Source of the DNA: Eleginops maclovinus
Lineage: Eukaryota; Chordata; Actinopteri; Perciformes; Eleginopidae
Assembly (NCBI RefSeq): GCF_036324505.1
Contig: NC_086358.1
Location: 6,728,268-6,792,267, forward strand
Length of the DNA stretch: 64,000 bases
Reading direction: 5' to 3'
In this document: positions 24,923 through 39,189 of the stretch, one piece after another
Numbering within the stretch: the stretch's first letter is position 1
Layout: every line of letters begins with the position of its first letter
Made by a program: the position numbers and the translations under genes
Notes under the pieces: generated by a model
Told to the model about the DNA's origin: nothing
The model's database searches: none
The model's input: the letters and a program-made list of their open reading frames with translations, nothing else

Positions 24923-27900
24923 TCCTCTGTGTGTCCCAGGCCAGGGAACTGTACAAACCACTCTCCTGAGAATTTGTAGAACAACTGGACTTAAAAGCAA
25001 ACCCTGTCTGAAACCAGAGCGATAGTTCCATCAGTCGATTTTGTTTTCAATTGAATAGCATTACAGATGGCATGAGAAGCAAATTGCTGTAAGAGAGATA
25101 GTATAGTAAAAATAGTCAACTTTCTCCAGGACAGATTTGATCATATTTACAGACACACATTTCTCAAAAAGTTGCAAAACTTCCTTTTAAATGTTAATTA
25201 AGCACAAAACTGAATGTACAATCACACTGTGGACTCATACAATTACAAACAGGCAATGTTAGCACCCAGCTAGCGAGATGAAAGCATTTACTCACTAAGT
25301 ATAAAACAGCTGATGACAGAGACTAATGGCAGGATGAAAAATCACATTGTTCGTCTCCTGTGGCTCATCAGGTTGTATGTCTTCCTGTCTGTCATCATGT
25401 CCGTCTGTCATACACACAAAGTCCTTGTACAGCTTTCCACTTTCAGTCCTCTGGCAGCTAAACTCTCTGACCAGGTTGAACTCAAACTGTGCTTCCAGTT
25501 GTTTGCTAAGGGAACATCCACGATCTTATCCTGTCCCTTGCTGCCTCACGTTGTCCGTCTTGAAATTTTTTGGGAATGCTGTCCTGTTGAAATTCAATAT
25601 CTGCTAGAGCCCTCCGACCCCTCCCCGTCCTTTCCCTCCATTTTAGCTATGAGGCAAGACAACCTTCAACCTTCCTATCAAATGTCACCTCTGCCAGGCA
25701 CTGCATGGTGTTATCGCCTCTAACAAGCATGGTACTCTGACTGACAGAGGTCCCTCATTGCTGCTCATTAACTCAAAAGCATTTCATTAGAATATGCATT
25801 ACTTAAAAATAAATTGTGCCGTAGTTATAATCTTAAAAAATACACAGTCAAGTTGGCAGTTCAATTCGTAGTGGCAAAATTAAACAGCAATGTGCATAGC
25901 ATTTAGATTGTTTTGATTATTTATGATCAACGTACCATTTACCATTACCATCGAATCCACTAAAATGTCTAATATAAATAAATATAACAAACAATTTGCA
26001 ACTTTACCCTCATTTGGATCCTTGGTACGTTCTGATCAACGTGTCGATCAGCAATTTTTGATGTAGATAGCATCGCAAGCTTGCTGCTAAAAACAAAAAG
26101 TTACTTTGACTGCGTTTTTTAGTTCATCTTGGAACTTCATTTGGTAGTTTCATTAAAAAAAATATCATGGCAAAAAACACCATGTACTTACTGTACTTTT
26201 TAAAGGATATGTGTTCGTACTAGAGAGCAACAGAGCCTTGTTGCTAGCTTGGGAGTGTTGACATTTGGAATTAGTACTCATTTGTTCTTTGTGTTTTAAT
26301 TGTTGGAAAGAAACACAATGTGTTATGGTAGTGACCATTTCCACATGTAACTATGACGTACAACTGTGTGTTTTTCTAGAGGCTGCACAAGTATAGCTGT
26401 AATGTTAGCATTGGTAAAACTGTTTGGCCAATATATGTGCAGTAAATTATAATCCTAGCCTATTAATAAGTAGCTAAGGTATATTACAGTATGAAAGTAT
26501 TAGTTGTATGATTGGAGCTGTTGTTGTTAAGGTTTACATTTGCCCCACAGTTACTTTTAAACATATTGTACTAGTTTATTGAAAATGATGTGAATATATC
26601 AATTTATAAATTGTGGAATAATTATAGTCGAAATATGGGGTTGTTTCATATTGCATGGAATAATAATAACAGATAATATTTTAATAATAATTTAAGGCTT
26701 GTGCTCGTATTAAGTTGATTTAAGCTAAAAACAATAACACATAATAATCATGCATGTTAAAAATAAATCAACCAACCAATTAGATTCACTGTTATTACTC
26801 ATCCTCCTGAATCGTCCAAACAAAGACATAACGGTGTATTACCACCAGAGGGAGGTGATGTTTTGGCACAAAGGAGAAAAGACTGAAGGAGGCCTCTGCC
26901 GACATTTCCTCATTGCTCCCTTCAGTCACAGAAAAGATACACTGCTCTCTGCATTGCCACATTTCTCCCCCATTCGATGGCATCAAATGATATAACTCAG
27001 ACTGCAGATCATGTATCTGACAACCTTTTGTATGAATGTGCTCATGAAGCAATAACCATGAGAATGTCTGCATGAACCGTGTTGACATAATAAATCAACA
27101 CTATATGAATAACATGTAGTATGACATTCTTCTAGATTTTATAGAGGTGCAGAGAATGTGGGTTTGAACCACAGAGTGACACCCCATAGAAATGTTATTT
27201 TTAGCGCAGTGCATCATAATCTTGGGTAAGGGAATACTGTGACAGAGAAGTAGGTGCTTCTGGTTCTGTAAAATGGCATTTAATTCTGTAGCTGTCATGC
27301 AACTCTGCAGAGAAACCATGAGACCCTGTGACTCCTGTGAGATGGCTGCACATACCAGCACAGATTTATCACCACGGAGAGCAGTATGAAGCAGATTATG
27401 GAGATCCATGAGTAGAAAATAGATGACTCATCAGATCACATTGCCTTATCTTACCATGAGGTCCTTACACCGGTTTATTATTCTGTTCTTTTATAAAGGA
27501 CTAAGCCGTCTCGGAAACAGCAGTCATACGATTATTTGGTGATCACTCTCCACTCTGCAGGTTGCCTATTAATTGTTCGCTTTTCTTAAACTTTGATTTA
27601 CCTAAACAACTCATTGCCACACCCTTTTTATTTGCAATGATTTATGGGTCTGTGGTATGTCAAAAAGAATTTGTGGGACCACTTTAACTTCTTACACTGC
27701 TACCTTGTATTTTAGTTGATGACTCTCCTACATGTACAGAATGTACCTAATGTTTTTTTAATGACTTAGAAAAGATTACAGCTCTAACATTTTAAATTAA
27801 GCCCTGTGCAAACCTTCTAATACGCTTATTTTCACAAAGTCCTGCAATCTCTGTTATCATGTCCTAGAATAGATTACTCTTTTACATTAAGAAGTATTAC

Positions 27901-30900
27901 ATTTCATTTGATTTTGCCATGTTGATCTCCCCTTCCTAAGGGTTTTAGAAGTTACAGAAATGTGGAAGCAAGCCAGGAAACCTCAACTCAAATAACATAA
28001 TCGTTCTCGAATATCATTATCATAATTATAGCTGACCTTAAAATGATAGATTACTTTGACTGGTTGCATCCAACAACACAATACCCCAAAACATCTAAGC
28101 ACTAATTTAATGTGTCATCTTTCAGTTTCTTGAAAGACTTTGTTTTTTCTTTGTGTCCACACTTCAAGCAAGATTAAATCAATCACTGCTTTGTGGCTTC
28201 CTGTTCCTGACAGGCTGATGAAAAGCGATAACTGTGACAGTCACTACAGAAGTCCGTATGCACAGGAGCACACATTTCATCAGTTAGGAATCTGACACGC
28301 CATTGATGTTAATGTTTTCATTTATTTTAAGTTCATTTCAATGATTTTTAAGCAATGTTAATGTCTTTGAAAAAGCATCCCATGACTGTTAATCAGTTGA
28401 TCATTCAAGCTGCTATGGAGATTGGCTCACATTAGATCGCATTGACATTCATACATGTTAAGTCTCATTAGTAGAAATTAGTTCAATTATGACACTTTAT
28501 TGATATGTTTCTATTTTTTCTTCAAAATATAAAAAGATAGATCATGAACATTCCATTGAAATATACTTTATACAGTTTCTTGATGAGTTGTTCTTTGTGT
28601 CCCAACATTTCAAAAATAAAATCCGGCATAAGTCACATCCAGATACTCCAGTGACCACCTCTTCTCCCCATTCACTCTCCTACTTAGACCGCAGTACAAT
28701 GGACTAGTACCTAAGTCTGTTTTATACAATTTGATGGCATGTAAAATGAACATACATCTTTTATCTTTGGAATGCTTACGTGAATGCATGATGCTAGCTT
28801 GTAATATTAGATGTATGCATGTCTGTATGACTTTTGTGGTGTTCGTCGCATTATTCCTAATTAAAATTATAAATATATTACAAAAATCTATTTAGTATGA
28901 TAACATCCCTTTTAAAACAACTCTGGTCTTATCACTTTGTAAAATAATTTTTTTTTTTCGATTATTGTGATTGCTAAGTCACTTTATGGACAGCCATAAA
29001 GCCACTACACATGTGGTTGCAATCATCTGAACTGATGACAGAACATCTGTGTCTCAGGGAGCATACAGTAAGTGTCGATCAGTGGCATTCGTGGTGCAGA
29101 TTGCATACAGTGTCCTCAATTTAAAAAAACAAAAAACATATTCAACAGAAAACAGGCACATATAAAATAATGTCAACGGATTTCGTAGAGGATGTGTCAA
29201 CCAAAGACCACATAACACCTTCCAAACACCTGGAGAGGACATGTCATTATATCGTCACAACACAAAGTAGTCGTTAAGTTTACAGTGGCACCTACTTACC
29301 ATGTAAAGCATGTTTGATCTTTTGGTTTATGTTAGTGTTTACACAGGAAATCTTGAACATTGATCGCAGAAACTTTAGAAAATAAAACAGACTTAGCACT
29401 CTCAACATTGTAACTCATTCTGTTCAACATGACTAAATCAAACGGCAGTATTATGCAATAGAAAAAGGAAAGACATCTTTTTCAGCCTGGCATTGGCAGA
29501 GCAGTCACAATGAAGAGAATGAAGAAACATGGCGAAAGTAACAGCGAAACACAAGGAAAACAAAAAAGACTCGGCCATGAAAACACATGTGGGTGGAGCA
29601 CAAAGTTTTTGCAAGTGTGCACACCAATGCTAGAAGTTTACCTCTGAAATATTATAAACATCTTCGTGACCATCGAAGCCGTAGTTGCTGGGAGGGAACT
29701 TTAAAAAGGTAAGGGACCAAAACAAAATCCCACGGACCGTATTTGCAAATAAACAGAAGCTCCTGTAAAACCTTGAACTCTCTATGAAGTCTACATCACA
29801 CGATATCCTGGTGAGCCTCCAACTCTAATGTACTGGGAATGGATTGAGGACCATTCAGCTGCCTGAGCTGAGCCCCGGACCAGCAGGGCCTGAAACTCAC
29901 TTCAATACCAAACCAACGATGAGATGCTTTTTTTTTGTTTTTTTACATCAATCTCCTCTCTGTGGACACTGGTATCTCTCATCCTCTATTTATCGCAACA
30001 CTTAAAGTACTTCACTGACATCAGTTTGGAAGCTCTGGGTCTCTTTGATTGGTGCTCACGTAACTGTGTTGTGTGCTGTAACGAGCTGCCGACTAGCCAG
30101 CTGGATGACGCTTACTCCGCGGGTAATGACGAATGCAAAGACCTGACCATCTAAAAAAAAAAACAACGACGAGCTACCTCTACACACTCATGCTGACACT
30201 GTGAGTGCGAGTAGTTTTCAGTTGCCTCTCGAAGGAAGACGTTTCTGCTCTACGACACGGCACAGTGTTCATAGTTATCAGGACTGGATTCAGGACAAAC
30301 AATGACAGGAGGCTAAGGGGTTTATGTCAAGACTCTGTTCCCCCCTTGAGAGATAATCAAGTCATAATGCATGCGTTTTTTTACACATCACGGTGAGGTG
30401 TTCACATTATCGTTGTCTATATACTAGAATTTATTATGTTAGAAAGAAAACACCTACATCCACACACACCACCGACACACCTGAGTCCTTTAAACCACAC
30501 ACAAACTTTGGAATGGCAGTTGGTTCCATGCAAACCTGAAATCTCTCTTGATTGTTCGCCAGTATAGCATCTTTTATAGTCTGTTATTGGTCTTTATTGG
30601 ATAACCTGCACTTGTATTCCCTTTTTTTTTTTACTTAGGGCTAGTGGAACAGAACTGCCTATCCCAGAAAAATCCTGCCATGGGCCTTTACGAATCTCTT
30701 TAACACTGAGGCGTTGAAGATACTCTCGAGGTTCTCCGTTTGCCCTGCTACAATCATGTGACAACTCTTGTATTATTGCCAAAGAAAAAAAGCAAACTAT
30801 GAGTACTAATAAAGCAGCCAAAGTTGCGGTATGGGGAAGCGGTTGTTTTACAACTGCTGCTGCTGTTGCTGCTGCTGCTACGGTAGTTGTGCAAATGATT

Positions 30901-33900
30901 CAAGGAGGAACACATAGACTAACAACAAACAACCTGTGCGCAAATGCTGTACTGTAGTTTGGCAAGGTCTGCAATGATCACTGTTGAGTGAATGGTCTAG
31001 AAAATATACTGCTCGATGCATAACAAAGTAAAACTATAGTTAAAAACACTGGAATGGGGAATGTAGGGCAGTAGTAGCAGAGAGATTTCATCAAACAAAA
31101 CATAGTTCAGGGTGTACTTTGCAAACATACATTTTTCAATATTCACATTTTTTTTACTTTTCAAAACAAAATATAGCTCTTCTCTTTCATTATAATCTTT
31201 TTTAAAACATTAATTGCATATAACATTTTTTTAATTCATTTTATGTATACTTTTTTTGTATCTCTAGCACCCTTGTCTTGAACTAAGGGCTTGCAGAAAA
31301 GACAGTCATGCAAACTAGTCATGCTGGTAAACAAAGTTACAAAAATGCATTATCTTTTTTTTCCATTTGTTTGTCTCAGCGTCCGTCCTTTGTCGTCCCA
31401 ATGTCTTCATAGGCGAGAGTCTGTCGTTGCTCATTGTCTTTCAAAAAAAAAATCATTTTCCAGGTGCTTGTGGGGAAAATAACTTTGCCCGCTCATCATA
31501 ACAAAATATTAACTTCCCATCTTTTTTTCCAGGCCTTTGACTCCATTTCATGATGCCAAACTTTCTATCAACACTTGCATCTGATTATTTTTTTTCCATT
31601 CTGGACCTTTTCTGCTCCGAAACTTCCTCCGAAGCCACGGATAGTTGATTTGTTTATCAAAATATAGATTTGTTCTCTTTGTACACTTCCACACGTGCTC
31701 TACTATTGGTCCATTTCGTCTCATTTTCCCCTTTGCTTAAGGGCTCCCTTGATGGGCCATCCTTATCTTGACATCGACTTGGCAGTCGTTGGCAGCAAGA
31801 GGGACAAGAGAGAGATGGGGCAGTATTAAACTCTAGATTCTTGTGCCTTTATTGGCAGTGTCGGCCTTTGTTTAAGGAAAAGCGAGTATCTGATTGGTCC
31901 CTTTCATTAGAATTTCCAGCTAATGTCCAGCTTTATGTGACGTGAAAAGTGTCCTTGTGGCAAGGGTGTCCTTTTCGTTTAAATTTAGGCAGGGCAATAT
32001 CCCTCGATATTCAAAAAAAGACTGACCATCGTCTCTTAGACTTCTGGCTCCTTGAGTCAGTCTTTTTGCTCCTCCTGTCTCACTGTGTCAGTCAGACATG
32101 GGGACACACTTGTAATAGTGAAATGTGCATATAGGAATGGGATGCTAGTGGCAGTTTACTTACTTTTAGAGGAATGTTTTTGTAATAAATAGAGGCAATG
32201 GGCAGTGTGAGGGCGAGTACAAGCTCATCCTCAATGGAATATTCCTCCTAATCTACTATACATTACACAAGGTCATTCAGCAAGTGCTTGCTACAGGACC
32301 TTTGGTCTCCCATATAGATGTTCGGGCAATCTCGTGTGAGTACATGAGAGATAAAGAGAAGTCGTTTTCCACCACTTTCTTATAGAGAATCCTTCAGGTA
32401 AATGCCATACACGGCCAGTTTGAGCTAATGCTACATGTGCTTCATTTGATCAACTTCATCGTTTTGTTTCAGTACTTGTGAAGAGGGCAGTGTTTCAGTC
32501 TGATAGAAGTGAATGGAAGACATAGGTTCAGTGGCAAACAAGCTATACAAGTGCTAAACTTCAACGAGGGATTATAGTATGAGTGTTGGTTAGTACTGAT
32601 TTTCGTATGCACTGTCAGTATTTAGTGCTTTTTTTTTTGGAATGTTAAGTTATAGCAAGACCAATCTTTTGTCTCTCATGTACTATAGTGTTTTTTATCT
32701 TCACTGTAAAGGAACCCAAGAGGAAAATGACATCTATAAGATCCCTTGAATGCATAAATTCCTCTCTCTCCCTACCATTGATGGATTAAGTGAAGTTATT
32801 CCCCAGCCAACAAATGCTACAATATGTTAGCAGAGATGCTACATTGTTCATTCAGTCCTTTGTGAAGACAAGTGTTTTTTTTCAGAAGCTTGTAAAGTTG
32901 CTCAGTTGTTGCTCAGCACTGCAGGTGGTGCGGAGTTGGTCATCATACATGATGGCGAGTATAGTGTTGTCGGAGAAATATCATCTGGAATGTGTAATCA
33001 GGAGTCCATTCTCTCCCCCAAAAGCGTGTCAGTGCAATGCTCAGTCAGTTTGCCGAGAAAAAACAAAAAGTCAGTCAGGCCGTTTTCAAAAATGGTGCGG
33101 AGTTCCAAGAGGCTGCTTTGGTAACAACTTGAAGAGCAGACCATGTGATTTATAAATTCATGATTAACCTCTGGTCTCTCCACCCCCAAAGATCTCCTTT
33201 ATCCATGTCACACCTGTAGCTTACGTGGCTCCCGCCGCAAAATTGTGTTTACCGGTAACTGACTCCTCATTAGAGAGAAGGCGAATGCTAGAAACTTAAC
33301 ACTGTGAAGAAAAAGAACAGAAAGACATTAACATTATGTGCACAGAGAATACACAGACTTTGTAATAAAGCATGATAGTGAATTGAATACTTCTAACATT
33401 ACGTGGAAGCACTTGTATTGGTTTATAGAGGTTCTCAACGAATATAAACCAATCACATATTTGGAATTTGCCAATAACATTGTTTTCCATAATACATAAA
33501 AGTGTCTATAACTCACATCATACAATAGGGATATAGTTAGGGATTACCATTACCTGTAAACTGCTGGTTAACTGTGCATGTCAGAGTGAGGTGCACACAT
33601 TTAAACTGTAAAGACATCTCTAACACAGCTACAAAAACAGCCTACAAGCAGAGAGTTGGCACATCTTGAAAAACACAATTAAAAAGTGGTGACTGACAGT
33701 GTTAGAAAGCAATAGGTACACTGAATGAGACAAACGTCCAGCCAACTGACCAGCACCATGCCCCCCACTCTGCCAAACCAGCATCTCTACAGGAGGGAAT
33801 TAAGTGCAGGTAATTTTGAATAAAATCACGTGATAGGGAGAAGATAACCGGTTAATGTGTATGTGTGACTCAGTGTGTGCGTGTGTATGACTGTGTGCAA

Positions 33901-35449
33901 ACATGTTTCATGTACACTTCATGGAAAAGACATTTTTGACAGATGGACACAGACACTACAAACATACTCGATGCTAATTATGGACATTTTCCCTTTAGTT
34001 TGACACAATTTCAAGCTATGCATCATGCAAACACAGCTGCAAATTCAAGACAGAAGTTGAGCAGTTTAATAGAAAACCATTCTTGTACCACATGTGCTGG
34101 CATGATGCATTATTTACTGGGAGATTAAACACTTCTGTTGTGGTCTCACCAAGCCAATAAAAAAACATTACGCTTTATTGCAGACGCTTTAAGTCTTCAC
34201 TTGCTCTTCGCTTCACCATCTTCCTCTGTCAATGTCCGCTGTAAAGCTGCAATTTCCTGAGAAAAGCTGTTAGTAAGACAAGTTCATTTGTAGCCTTATA
34301 GTAAATGTTATGGATTCAGGTAAATGAAAGCAAAAGCCCTCATACACATTACAAGCAACCGTGATTTACAGGGAAAAAAAGCGGCTATTAATCTGATCCA
34401 CCATGGATGCTTACCCATGAAGCATAAACTTTGTAGCTGTGTTGAAATATTGTGATATGTGTCTGCGTCACAAAATGATGCACATGTTAAACAACATTGT
34501 CTATAATTGGATACTACGCAATAGTCTTTGTTTGGACACAAACCAGACTTTATTTGTCTTTTACTGGCACCAGTAACATCCTATAACAGTGTCAGGTTTT
34601 GTAAATCATAACATTTTATTGATAGGTAAAATAAATTATTGGTACACTTTTCTGATCCAAGCAATTTGAGGATTGATATCTCCAGCATTACATTAGTTTG
34701 CTTCTCATTGAGTGGATATTTTGGGATGGATGGATATATTTGAAAGTTGATTCATTTTCATTTTTTTGCAAATCAAATAACGGTAGTAAGTGTAGTTTTC
34801 AAACTGCACATGAAGCGTAAATCACCCATGGCTTCCAGGGTACGTTAGCAAAGCCTTTAAAATGTACACATGCTTTACTTGTATATACAATAGACTGCAG
34901 TGCATTTATCCTGTGTAGGAGCAGCAGGAGGAAGTAAACAACACATAACAAAGAATGCACTTTCCTTTGGTATTTCAACTGAATTAATAATAGCTTGCTT
35001 TAAAAATATAATGTGGACACAGTATTATAAAATACTAAACAAACATACTCTCTTTTTGAAATACACTCATAGTAAGTATGTATTTATAATCAGAACGGTT
35101 AGGATCCAACTCTTCATATGATATCCAGCGCTGTTCGGATAGCTTTTAAATCATGCTCACAAAATGTACATAGATATATTATTCTGTATGACTTTAATGT
35201 ATTCACATGTGTTGATACAGATATGAACATACTCAATAATAACCACTGACCTAATAATAAGCATTGCTTGGAAGGTTTAGCTAGTTAAATCTAGCTAGTT
35301 TGAATGTACTCCTAAATGGACATCAGAGCCTACGGTGGCCTCATAGAGGCACTTACAACATCTGCCTGTTTTGTTTACTTAAACAATGTGTGTCAGAGTT
35401 TTCTATGTGATTTTCATTGGCCACGTTTATGTGATTTGACTCTTTAAGC
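24923..35449. other. kcna7-kcnc3 intergenic region and probable kcnc3 3' UTR
   Basis: More than 10 kb without a recognisable coding exon on either strand; open frames are short and unlike known proteins. The kcna7 promoter should lie just above 24923. The part nearest kcnc3 may belong to a long 3' UTR of that gene, which has several AATAAA hexamers on the - strand, for example at 38760-38765, beyond this interval. A short CTG-rich run is at about 30855-30880. I saw no tRNA, rRNA or snRNA. Confidence 0.5.
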
Positions 35450-35804
35450 CAGGGGTGTCCACACTATGACCTGCGGGCCGCATTTTGAATCGGCAAGTTC
35501 TAAAAGTGTAATGGAATATGGCCCACAAATGAAACCTGTGCTTGTACTTCTTAAATATATACTGTATGTTTACCTATGACACATTATTCATGTGTTTTAA
35601 TGAATGAGCTGCCAACAAAATAATTGAAAGCCTGTTTTTTCTTAAAGCAATTTCCAGTATCAAGAATAATTTACCTACATTTGATGGATTTTGCTAACTT
35701 ATAACTCAACTCTTGAGGCGATATCCCTCTCCTCTAGTTAGGGGCCCAGACCTTCGTATGTTTTATTGTATGTGGCTCTCGTGAAAAAAGTTTGGACACC
35801 CCTG
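35450..35804. mobile_element. hAT-type MITE (Charlie-like) with target-site duplication
   Basis: The left end CAGGGGTGTCCACACTATGA and the right end AAAAAGTTTGGACACCCCTG are inverted repeats of the CAGGGGTGTCCAAACT type found on hAT-Charlie elements, and the left end continues into the typical GCGGGCCGC. The flanks are CTTTAAGC (35442-35449) and CTTTAAGT (35805-35812), an 8-bp target duplication with one mismatch. The 355-base interior has no transposase, so this is a non-autonomous copy. Confidence 0.85.
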
Positions 35805-35812
35805 CTTTAAGT

Positions 35813-38800
35813 AGCTTCAATAGAGCCACAATGACGACATTCTTCAGATAGATGTTGATAGGATACAAAGCAAACATTAACAGACATAGTAGATCTATAC
35901 TCATAAAGGTTAAAGTTGTGTGTGCATGTTATTTAACTCACCCATTCTCAGTCAAATGTGGCATTAAAGAAAAACATCTCACTGCAGATATATAACAAGG
36001 AAAGACATTTTCAGAAAAATGTACAGTCCAAATAAAGTGTTACCAGTGTAAGTCAGAGTATCGCAAATTGCAACATCCACATTGTGGAGTCGCTTTAACA
36101 TTATTCAGTATGCATGTGCGCTTAGAAGGTTTCATGAGGTTTTGTGCAATGACAGAAGTGATGTTAACGACGGACCAAGATTCACGTTTGCTGATGAACA
36201 CGAAGGTTAGCTTTGAGTTGGAACCCAGGCCAATCAACGTGTGTCATTGTACTCATTACATGTTCACATTAGTTAAAAACATACTATCCCAGAGTTTCCC
36301 TACCTTTGCTCAGTTCAGGGTTACAACATACATTAATGAGCCTAAAAAACGCTCGGAGTCACTGGAGAAACAAAACGCTGCATGCAGTTTCAGATATTTT
36401 CAGACGACACTAAATTATTGAATTTCTTCGAGATCATAATGGTGAAATGTACCAGTATTGAGAAGAAGTTTGACTGTAAGCAATGTCAGTCTGAAAATAT
36501 GTGCGGTGGCCTTCGAAAAACCTGAATCTGATTACTTACAGTGACTGATCGATGTGTGAATGAGACAATACAGCTTTTACAAACGTCTCAAACTCCAGTC
36601 AACAGATACAAGCAAAACATACAAGTGATGTCATAACTATCACCCTGAATCATAATACTGCATATCGAAGTTCTAAAAGTTGAGGGGTCTGGAAGCACGT
36701 TGATTTTTAAACATGATGGCCATAGATTATGAATATCAGGACCTGACTCTCTAAACTTGAGATCCTCTCCCTTTACACCTGTACTACGATTCTGTTTGTT
36801 AAGGAACTTAATGAGTTAAATACAACATTGCATCTTTTTCTGACAAATGTTATTCTAGACAATCAGTGGTACAGAAAGTTCATTCCTTACAATGAAATAC
36901 ACAATACCAGTTCAAGTGAAAAAAATATAAAACTGTTACAAACAATTAAAAATGGCAGTCACAACATCAACAAGGTTAAAGGACCATTAAGACCACATTG
37001 ATTAGAAATAAAACAAGACAAAAGGCTCATGATGTCTTTGTGATACTTCTTGGAACAGATAAATCAAAGTAGACCGCCTTCAAGGTCTGTGCATTTTTAA
37101 GATAAAAAATAGATCTGCATATATACATATGTATGTGCACAGCATGGTTTCCAGCATTGAAATAATATTGCATGTTTATTGCATATGTGAATGTTTTTTG
37201 TTTTTTTTTGCTCAACGTTAAATTAACCAACCTATTTTATGGGAAGATGGCAATCCGAGGGTGGCGCTCAGTTATAAAAATAAAAGCTATGAATTGCCTA
37301 ATAAAATATACATATAGTTAAAGTATTCAGGGGAATGGTATTTTGTAACTGCATTTTAATTTATATTTTTTTAGACAAAACAATCCAAAGAAATGGAAAA
37401 AATATATTGAAACAAAACAGATGAACCAAAATAAAAGCTGAACCTTTTCAATTCAGAGACATTTGATCGGGTATTTCTCACTTGACACATCTATTTGTAG
37501 TAATATGGTCCGTGTTTCATCCAACATGCAAGCTTTAGAGGTTAGTACATTAACACTGAATGTTAGTAAAGTGCTTGTATTTGTTCTGAGTATATCATTA
37601 ATTATGTAGTCACTTGCATATGACTTTATAAGTATATTCGTTCTACTTCGTTTATTGCAATACGTTGCTTTTTAAATACATTGCACTTTTGTATTCAAGG
37701 CCTACATATGAGTACATTTACATAAGTGTCCTGATTAGCATTTCTTCAAAGGTCCACATTTAGTATCATTAAATAGATTACTAACTGAGGATGCGATGGC
37801 TTAATTGTGCTATTTTGCCACAGACATCTACTCGTGAGGTCCTCAGCTGAAACAGAATATATCATTTACCCCAGTTTTGAACACTAATAACGCACTCAAC
37901 TATCCTTTATTACTCCTCATCTTCCTTTGTCAGTACAGAATAAACTGGGCGGATAATCCTTAATTGGCCTTTGTGCTACATCGCTTGGTTTTGCTAACAA
38001 CCAGCATTGCATAAAAGCAAGCTATGTGGTCAGAAAACTATTGCACATACACAAAGAAAATGCTGTTCCCAACATCTAACCCTATCTCTAACTCGGGCAG
38101 CCTATGTAGTATTCAGAAAAATAAATAAAACATTGAAGTCATTTATGGTTCATATATATTTGTTAGGGGCATATCATGGAATAAGTATTTTGGAATATGA
38201 TTGTTATAATTGCATATGATGCATAACATGATGATATAAAAAGGTATCAGATAACATGCCAAAGGAAGAGACTGAATAGACCTTTAACTGTACACTGGAA
38301 GGTAGCGATTGCATACATGGGATCCTCACAGCAATGTAAAAAATGACTTGTAATTTAGGGCTACATCATTTAATACTTCTGTTCTTTTTATTTCAGGTTT
38401 TCTTTCTTCTCTCTTTGATATTTTGCTTTGCTGTGTAAAATAGCAACATAAAGTGATGTTACGATGATGATAGAAAATAAAGTTATGTTGTTAGTGAGAC
38501 TTGTAAAAGCAGAGTCTGTCTTTTAGAGATAATTAGCAAATTGATGTCTACACTGTACATACACCAATACTCAAGACAGAAAGTAGAAACCCTTTTTTAA
38601 CATCAATCTATGAATGGTTTTTTTCTTTGGCTAAATAAACAGAAGGTTTTTTATTTCTCTGGACAGTGTTTGCTTTTTGTTTGGTCCAGAACATTTAAAA
38701 ATCTACACACTTGACCCTACATTTTAAAATGTAACTGTGCACATTTTTTTTTTCACTATTTTATTTACTAACCGATCCAAATACCTATTTAAGTATTTCT

Positions 38801-39034
38801 TCTACTAATTCAAAACATCAATTAGAACTAGAATTTGTATATGACCCCCATCATTTAACCTGATCCATGCATCATAACCCAAAAGATTCACAAGACAAGG
38901 GGCCGCTCTTTCTACATTCAACTTCCTCTTATCTTATTGCTATTTTTATGCACAGTGCACAATCCAAATGGGGACGATCAGTCGACAGCTAATCCACCGC
39001 TAGCATCCAATCGTTAACATCCTTTTTTTTTTTG
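35813..39034. other. Region downstream of kcnc3 terminal exon 4b
   Basis: A/T-rich DNA with no recognisable exon, following the kcnc3 stop codon on the - strand. Several possible AATAAA signals exist on that strand (for example 38760-38765); I cannot say where transcription ends. Confidence 0.45.
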
Positions 39035-39189
39035 CTACAAAATGGAGGGGATTGGGGAGCGACAGCGGCGCAGGGGTCCCGGAGCCTCGTAGTTTTCAAA
39101 AGGGGGGCTAGTGATGGGAGCGAGCCGTAGTGAAGACCCTGCCATTCCCGATATGTTAGAGAGACTGCGAGATTTCTCGTAGCCCGTTG
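39035..39189 (-). other. kcnc3: kcnc3 alternative terminal exon 4b (tail ending PSIL)
   Basis: 155 bases to the stop TAG, completing the split codon as G|CA (Ala). The tail reads [18 protein letters not shown], then [12 protein letters not shown], and ends [11 protein letters not shown]. This is the [13 protein letters not shown]...LRL.P..SP class of Kv3 C terminus, seen in Kv3.2 and in Kv3.3 variants. The acceptor CAAAATAG is preceded by 326 AG-free bases on the transcribed strand. Exon 4b lies about 6.9 kb downstream of exon 4a. Confidence 0.9.

Noticed and set aside
24923..25000. N-terminal extension of kcna7 by 26 codons
   Set aside because: The frame is open but begins at TTG, not ATG; the ATG at 24922 has a good Kozak context.
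27121..27185. GGTTTGAACC-like motif reminiscent of a tRNA T-arm
   Set aside because: No matching acceptor stem, D-arm or anticodon arm can be folded around it.
39035..39189. Assignment of the PSIL exon to a kcnc2-type gene
   Set aside because: The tail is of a type also found in Kv3.2, but it is in phase with exon 3 of the same gene, on the same strand, and exon 4a carries the Kv3.3-type tail.
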